A DNA stretch of 64,000 nucleotides from an uncultured Alistipes sp. Lineage in GTDB: Bacteria; Bacteroidota; Bacteroidia; Bacteroidales; Rikenellaceae. The translations under genes and the position numbers were made by a program. Numbering within the stretch: the stretch's first letter is position 1; the number at the start of each line of letters is the position of its first letter. The stretch spans positions 39,893 to 103,892 of the forward strand of contig UQDC01000008.1 in NCBI GenBank assembly GCA_900539755.1. Direction: 5' to 3'. Below are positions 60,809 to 64,000 of the stretch, one piece after another. The notes under the pieces are model-generated. The model ran no database searches. It worked only from the letters and a program-made list of their open reading frames with translations, and was not told the origin of the DNA.

Positions 60809-62854
60809 ATGGAGAACTTCATCGTATCTGCACGCAAATACCGTCCTGCGACCTTCGCTTCGGTCGTCGGACAGTCACATATCACCTCGACACTGAAAAA
60901 TGCTATCAGTCGCGGTCAGTTGGCCCATGCGTATCTGTTTTGCGGTCCGCGTGGCGTGGGTAAAACCACTTGCGCCCGTATCTTCGCCAAAGCGATCAAC
61001 TGTCTGCACCCGACAGCCGATGCCGAAGCATGCAACGAATGCGAATCCTGCAAGGCTTTCAACGAAAACCGTTCGTTCAACATCCACGAATTGGATGCAG
61101 CCTCGAACAACTCTGTGGATGATATCCGTAACCTGATCGACCAGGTACGCATCCCGCCTCAGATCGGCCGATACAGCGTCTATATCATCGATGAGGTGCA
61201 TATGCTCTCCGTACAGGCATTCAACGCTTTCCTCAAGACATTGGAGGAACCGCCCGCACATGCGGTCTTCATCCTCGCCACTACGGAAAAACATAAAATC
61301 ATCCCAACGATTCTATCTCGTTGCCAGATCTATGACTTCAACCGCATTCGGGTCGAAGACGGAGTCGAATATCTCAAATATATCGCTTCGCAAGAGGGGG
61401 TAACCTACGACGACGAAGCGCTGCACATCATCGCGCAAAAAGCTGACGGAGGAATGCGTGATGCGCTTTCGATGTTTGACAAGGTCGTGTCGTTCTGCGG
61501 CTCGAACTTGACGACAAAAGAGGTGGCCGAGACACTAAACGTACTCGATTACGACACCTATTTTACCGTCACCCAACAGATCTTGGAGGGGAACTATACA
61601 GATGCACTGCTGTTATTCGACAATGTGTTACGCAAAGGATTCTCCGGACAGACCTTTGTCGGAGGACTCAACAACCATTTCCGAGATCTGCTGATGTGCA
61701 AAAATCCGCAAACAATCCCGTTATTGGAGGTGACAGGCAGCGTAGCGGAACGTTACCGGAAACAGGCGGAAGCGTGCAGTGTTCCACTCCTTTTTGAAGG
61801 GATCAACCTACTGACATCGATCGATTCGGGATTGCGAACGGCGACTAACCAACGTTTGCATGTCGAACTGGGCCTGATGAAACTTTGCGGGCTCGGTCAA
61901 AAAAAAAATGATGACACGTTAACGCCATCACTTCCCCCTTTACCGCAGCGTCATGCAGTCCCTCAGGCGGGATCAACAAACTCTGCACAAGCAGCCACTG
62001 CAACAGACAATAGGGTGCCGTCGCAAGCGGCATACGCAAACCAAGCCATTTCAGGAACAAGTGCAGCTAAATTATCGTCAGGCACACAACCGATAGCCCC
62101 CTCACAATCCGCTGTCGCGAACCAGACTCGCCCCACGTCCCAACAAACAACGACTCCATCCTCATTATCTATCGGAGCCACGTCCAATCCGACGGATTCA
62201 CGTTCTGATATTGCATTTGCCGCCCAATTTCAGGGAGCATCTCCTGCACCCAATGGGACAGTGGGCTCCACAACAAGAGTCAATCCAAACCATCCCAATC
62301 CAGTCACACAAAGTGCAACAACCATTCCCAATACAAACGGATTATCTGGACAACGTCCACAAAGACGCACTCCCAATGGATTACCGGGCATAGGAATATT
62401 ATCTGGACGCTCAATCAGCTCCATTCTCCAAACTTCAACAGTCACACCAGAAACCACAGAAGAGACTGACAACGAAGAGGAGCAGGCTGTAGAGATCGAT
62501 GCCGATGTTGAAACCGCATTGACTGAAGGGTTGAAGCGTCTTACCGAAGAGATGATGCATGAGCGTCCTCGAATCGGTATTTTCTGTCAGGATGCACAGG
62601 TCGAAGGGAATTTGGTTCGGATAATCGTACCGAATGAATCGGCTTACGATGAGTTGAGCAACTGTCTCACAGCATTAAAAAGTCGGCTCGGTGAATTAAG
62701 TGATGTACATGTACCGATCCAGATTCAAGTCAACATCAAAGCCAGCACAAAAGGTTTGAAGCCCATTAAAGTGGAAGATCGTTTGCGTTATCTGACAGAA
62801 AAAAACCCCGTGTTGAATCGCCTGCGCAAAGAGTTGGAACTCGATGTCGAATAA
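60809..62854 (+). CDS. dnaX: DNA polymerase III subunit gamma/tau
   Basis: Clamp-loader ATPase, 681 aa from the ATG at 60809 (MENFIVSARKYRP); a TTG four codons earlier is less likely. Domains I-III occupy residues 1-363: Walker A GPRGVGKTTCARIFAK, zinc module CNECESC, DEVHMLS, sensor 1 ATTEKHK, LSRCQIYDF. A run of ten A (61899-61908) lies exactly at the end of domain III. Then a linker of about 180 Ser/Thr/Gln/Asn/Pro-rich residues and a conserved C-terminal block (about 560-681) follow. A slip at the A-run gives an immediate stop (see findings), so both long and short forms may exist. Confidence 0.96.
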   Translation: MENFIVSARKYRPATFASVVGQSHITSTLKNAISRGQLAHAYLFCGPRGVGKTTCARIFAKAINCLHPTADAEACNECESCKAFNENRSFNIHELDAASNNSVDDIRNLIDQVRIPPQIGRYSVYIIDEVHMLSVQAFNAFLKTLEEPPAHAVFILATTEKHKIIPTILSRCQIYDFNRIRVEDGVEYLKYIASQEGVTYDDEALHIIAQKADGGMRDALSMFDKVVSFCGSNLTTKEVAETLNVLDYDTYFTVTQQILEGNYTDALLLFDNVLRKGFSGQTFVGGLNNHFRDLLMCKNPQTIPLLEVTGSVAERYRKQAEACSVPLLFEGINLLTSIDSGLRTATNQRLHVELGLMKLCGLGQKKNDDTLTPSLPPLPQRHAVPQAGSTNSAQAATATDNRVPSQAAYANQAISGTSAAKLSSGTQPIAPSQSAVANQTRPTSQQTTTPSSLSIGATSNPTDSRSDIAFAAQFQGASPAPNGTVGSTTRVNPNHPNPVTQSATTIPNTNGLSGQRPQRRTPNGLPGIGILSGRSISSILQTSTVTPETTEETDNEEEQAVEIDADVETALTEGLKRLTEEMMHERPRIGIFCQDAQVEGNLVRIIVPNESAYDELSNCLTALKSRLGELSDVHVPIQIQVNIKASTKGLKPIKVEDRLRYLTEKNPVLNRLRKELELDVE

Positions 62855-63033
62855 ATATTGGAGTTAGGCCCAATCGGCATGACCATACTTGGTAAATGTT
62901 TCATATAGAACAAATTGTTTGTAACCAATCTCGACACAAACCATTAGGCAATAATCCGATCTGTTTTATAACAACAATTTCAGGACACAACGCTCCGTTC
63001 CAATATATGTCGAGACACTAAACCTTTCAAGTT

Positions 63034-63948
63034 ATGTTAAAAGTTGCAAAAAAGCTAACCGACTTAATCGGGAATACCCCTCTCTTGGAACTGTCGAACT
63101 TCAACAATAAAAAGGCCGTTGGAGCAACAATTATTGCAAAACTGGAATATTTCAATCCCGGAGGAAGCGTCAAAGATCGTATTGCATTGGCCATGATTGA
63201 AGACGCTGAAAAGCAGGGTATCCTCAAACCTGGCAGTCTGATTATCGAACCGACCAGTGGCAACACCGGAGTGGGATTAGCCCTTGTTGCTGCCGCTAAA
63301 GGATATCAATTGACCTTGACCATGCCCGAAACGATGAGCATTGAGCGGCGGAATCTACTCAAAGCTCTTGGAGCCAATATTGTGCTGACTCACGGAGCAG
63401 CAGGCATGCAAGGGGCTATCGATAAAGCAGAAGCCCTACGAAACGAAAATCCAGGTTCAGTTATTCTGCAGCAGTTCGAAAATCCGGCGAATCCAGCCAC
63501 ACATAAACGAACGACTGCTGAAGAGATTTGGCGCGACACCGATGGACAAATCGATATTTTTGTAGCAGGAGTCGGCACAGGAGGTACGATCAGCGGCACA
63601 GGAGCACGGCTCAAAGAGCTCAATCCCGACATCCGTATTGTAGCTGTGGAGCCTGCCGGATCGCCAGTCTTATCAGGAGGCAAACCCGGACCCCACAAAT
63701 TGCAGGGTATTGGAGCTGGGTTTATCCCCAAAACTTATGATGCCAAAGTTGTCGATCAGGTAATTCCCGTTGAAAACGACGATGCGATCCGCACCTCTCG
63801 GGAGCTGGCACAAACAGAAGGTTTACTGGTTGGCATATCTGCCGGAGCTGCCACTTTTGCGGCCACACAATTGGCGGCACAACCAGAAAATAAAGGTAAA
63901 AGAATCGTTGTTCTGTTGCCTGATACGGGAGAGCGGTATTTGTCATGA
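63034..63948 (+). CDS. cysK: Cysteine synthase A (O-acetylserine sulfhydrylase)
   Basis: PLP enzyme making cysteine from O-acetylserine and sulfide. 304 aa. PLP Lys47 is in NPGGSVKDRIA; the substrate loop is PTSGNTG; the phosphate-binding loop is GVGTGGTISGTG; C-terminal GISAGA and LLPDTGERYLS are complete, and the stop TGA is at 63946-63948. With cysE 5 kb upstream the window encodes the last two steps of cysteine synthesis, in separate transcripts. Confidence 0.97.
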   Translation: MLKVAKKLTDLIGNTPLLELSNFNNKKAVGATIIAKLEYFNPGGSVKDRIALAMIEDAEKQGILKPGSLIIEPTSGNTGVGLALVAAAKGYQLTLTMPETMSIERRNLLKALGANIVLTHGAAGMQGAIDKAEALRNENPGSVILQQFENPANPATHKRTTAEEIWRDTDGQIDIFVAGVGTGGTISGTGARLKELNPDIRIVAVEPAGSPVLSGGKPGPHKLQGIGAGFIPKTYDAKVVDQVIPVENDDAIRTSRELAQTEGLLVGISAGAATFAATQLAAQPENKGKRIVVLLPDTGERYLS

Positions 63949-64000
63949 TAATTCTTTACTTTTTACTATTTTGTTTTCTAATATTTTTCGAAATACTACA

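Overview
The window reads as chromosome of a Bacteroidales bacterium, probably a gut commensal. Supporting signs are: many TAnnTTTG (-7) promoter boxes of the Bacteroidota primary sigma factor; few Shine-Dalgarno sequences; MntP, GalE, DnaX and UvrB of ordinary bacterial type beside a dense set of secreted glycosidases (GH29, GH92, GH95, GH97, GH109); and lipoproteins with short lipoboxes. Family-level placement (for example Rikenellaceae) is a guess. No phage, insertion sequence, CRISPR array or rRNA was seen.

Layout. 0.1-5.2 kb is housekeeping: an OmpA-type lipoprotein, pyrH, a TlpA-like thioredoxin, frr, a Nudix hydrolase and folE. 5.6-11.2 kb holds five same-strand genes for a heterodisulfide-reductase-like redox module: a HdrC-like dicluster ferredoxin, a HdrB-like CCG protein, a short HdrA-like flavoprotein, a second small HdrC, and a large membrane protein that fuses a cytochrome-b-like domain, a dicluster ferredoxin and two CCG domains. 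An initiator tRNA-fMet follows at 11.5 kb. 11.7-30.6 kb is an island for host-type glycan breakdown: three SGNH esterase-like proteins, GDPD, GH97, GH95 with a sugar mutarotase, GH29, GH92, GH109 and a NahK-like sugar kinase, interrupted by a ModF-like ABC ATPase. It has no SusC/SusD pair. 31-37 kb is a surface-polysaccharide cassette (GT2, GT2, pyruvyltransferase-like, FrhB-like Fe-S protein, LuxE-like adenylating enzyme).

37-46 kb returns to core functions: trxB, an M23/LysM lipoprotein, a LysE exporter, GtrA, uvrB, mntP and dnaG. 46.2-52.5 kb is a MacB/FtsX-type ABC exporter divergent from an NtrC-type response regulator and its histidine kinase. The shared intergenic region has two tandem palindromes and a sigma-54-like promoter pointing at the exporter. 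53-64 kb carries galE, manA, dCMP deaminase, a DUF4435/TOPRIM protein, cysE, an LTA-synthase-like sulfatase-fold enzyme, dnaX and cysK.

Most notable: the five-gene Hdr-like module with its membrane fusion; the regulatory architecture of the exporter/two-component locus; a run of ten A in dnaX placed so that slippage would yield a short gamma-type product; and long Ser/Thr-rich insertions in otherwise conserved proteins (LysE, ModF-like ATPase, DnaX). All assignments come from reading motifs by eye; no database search was run.
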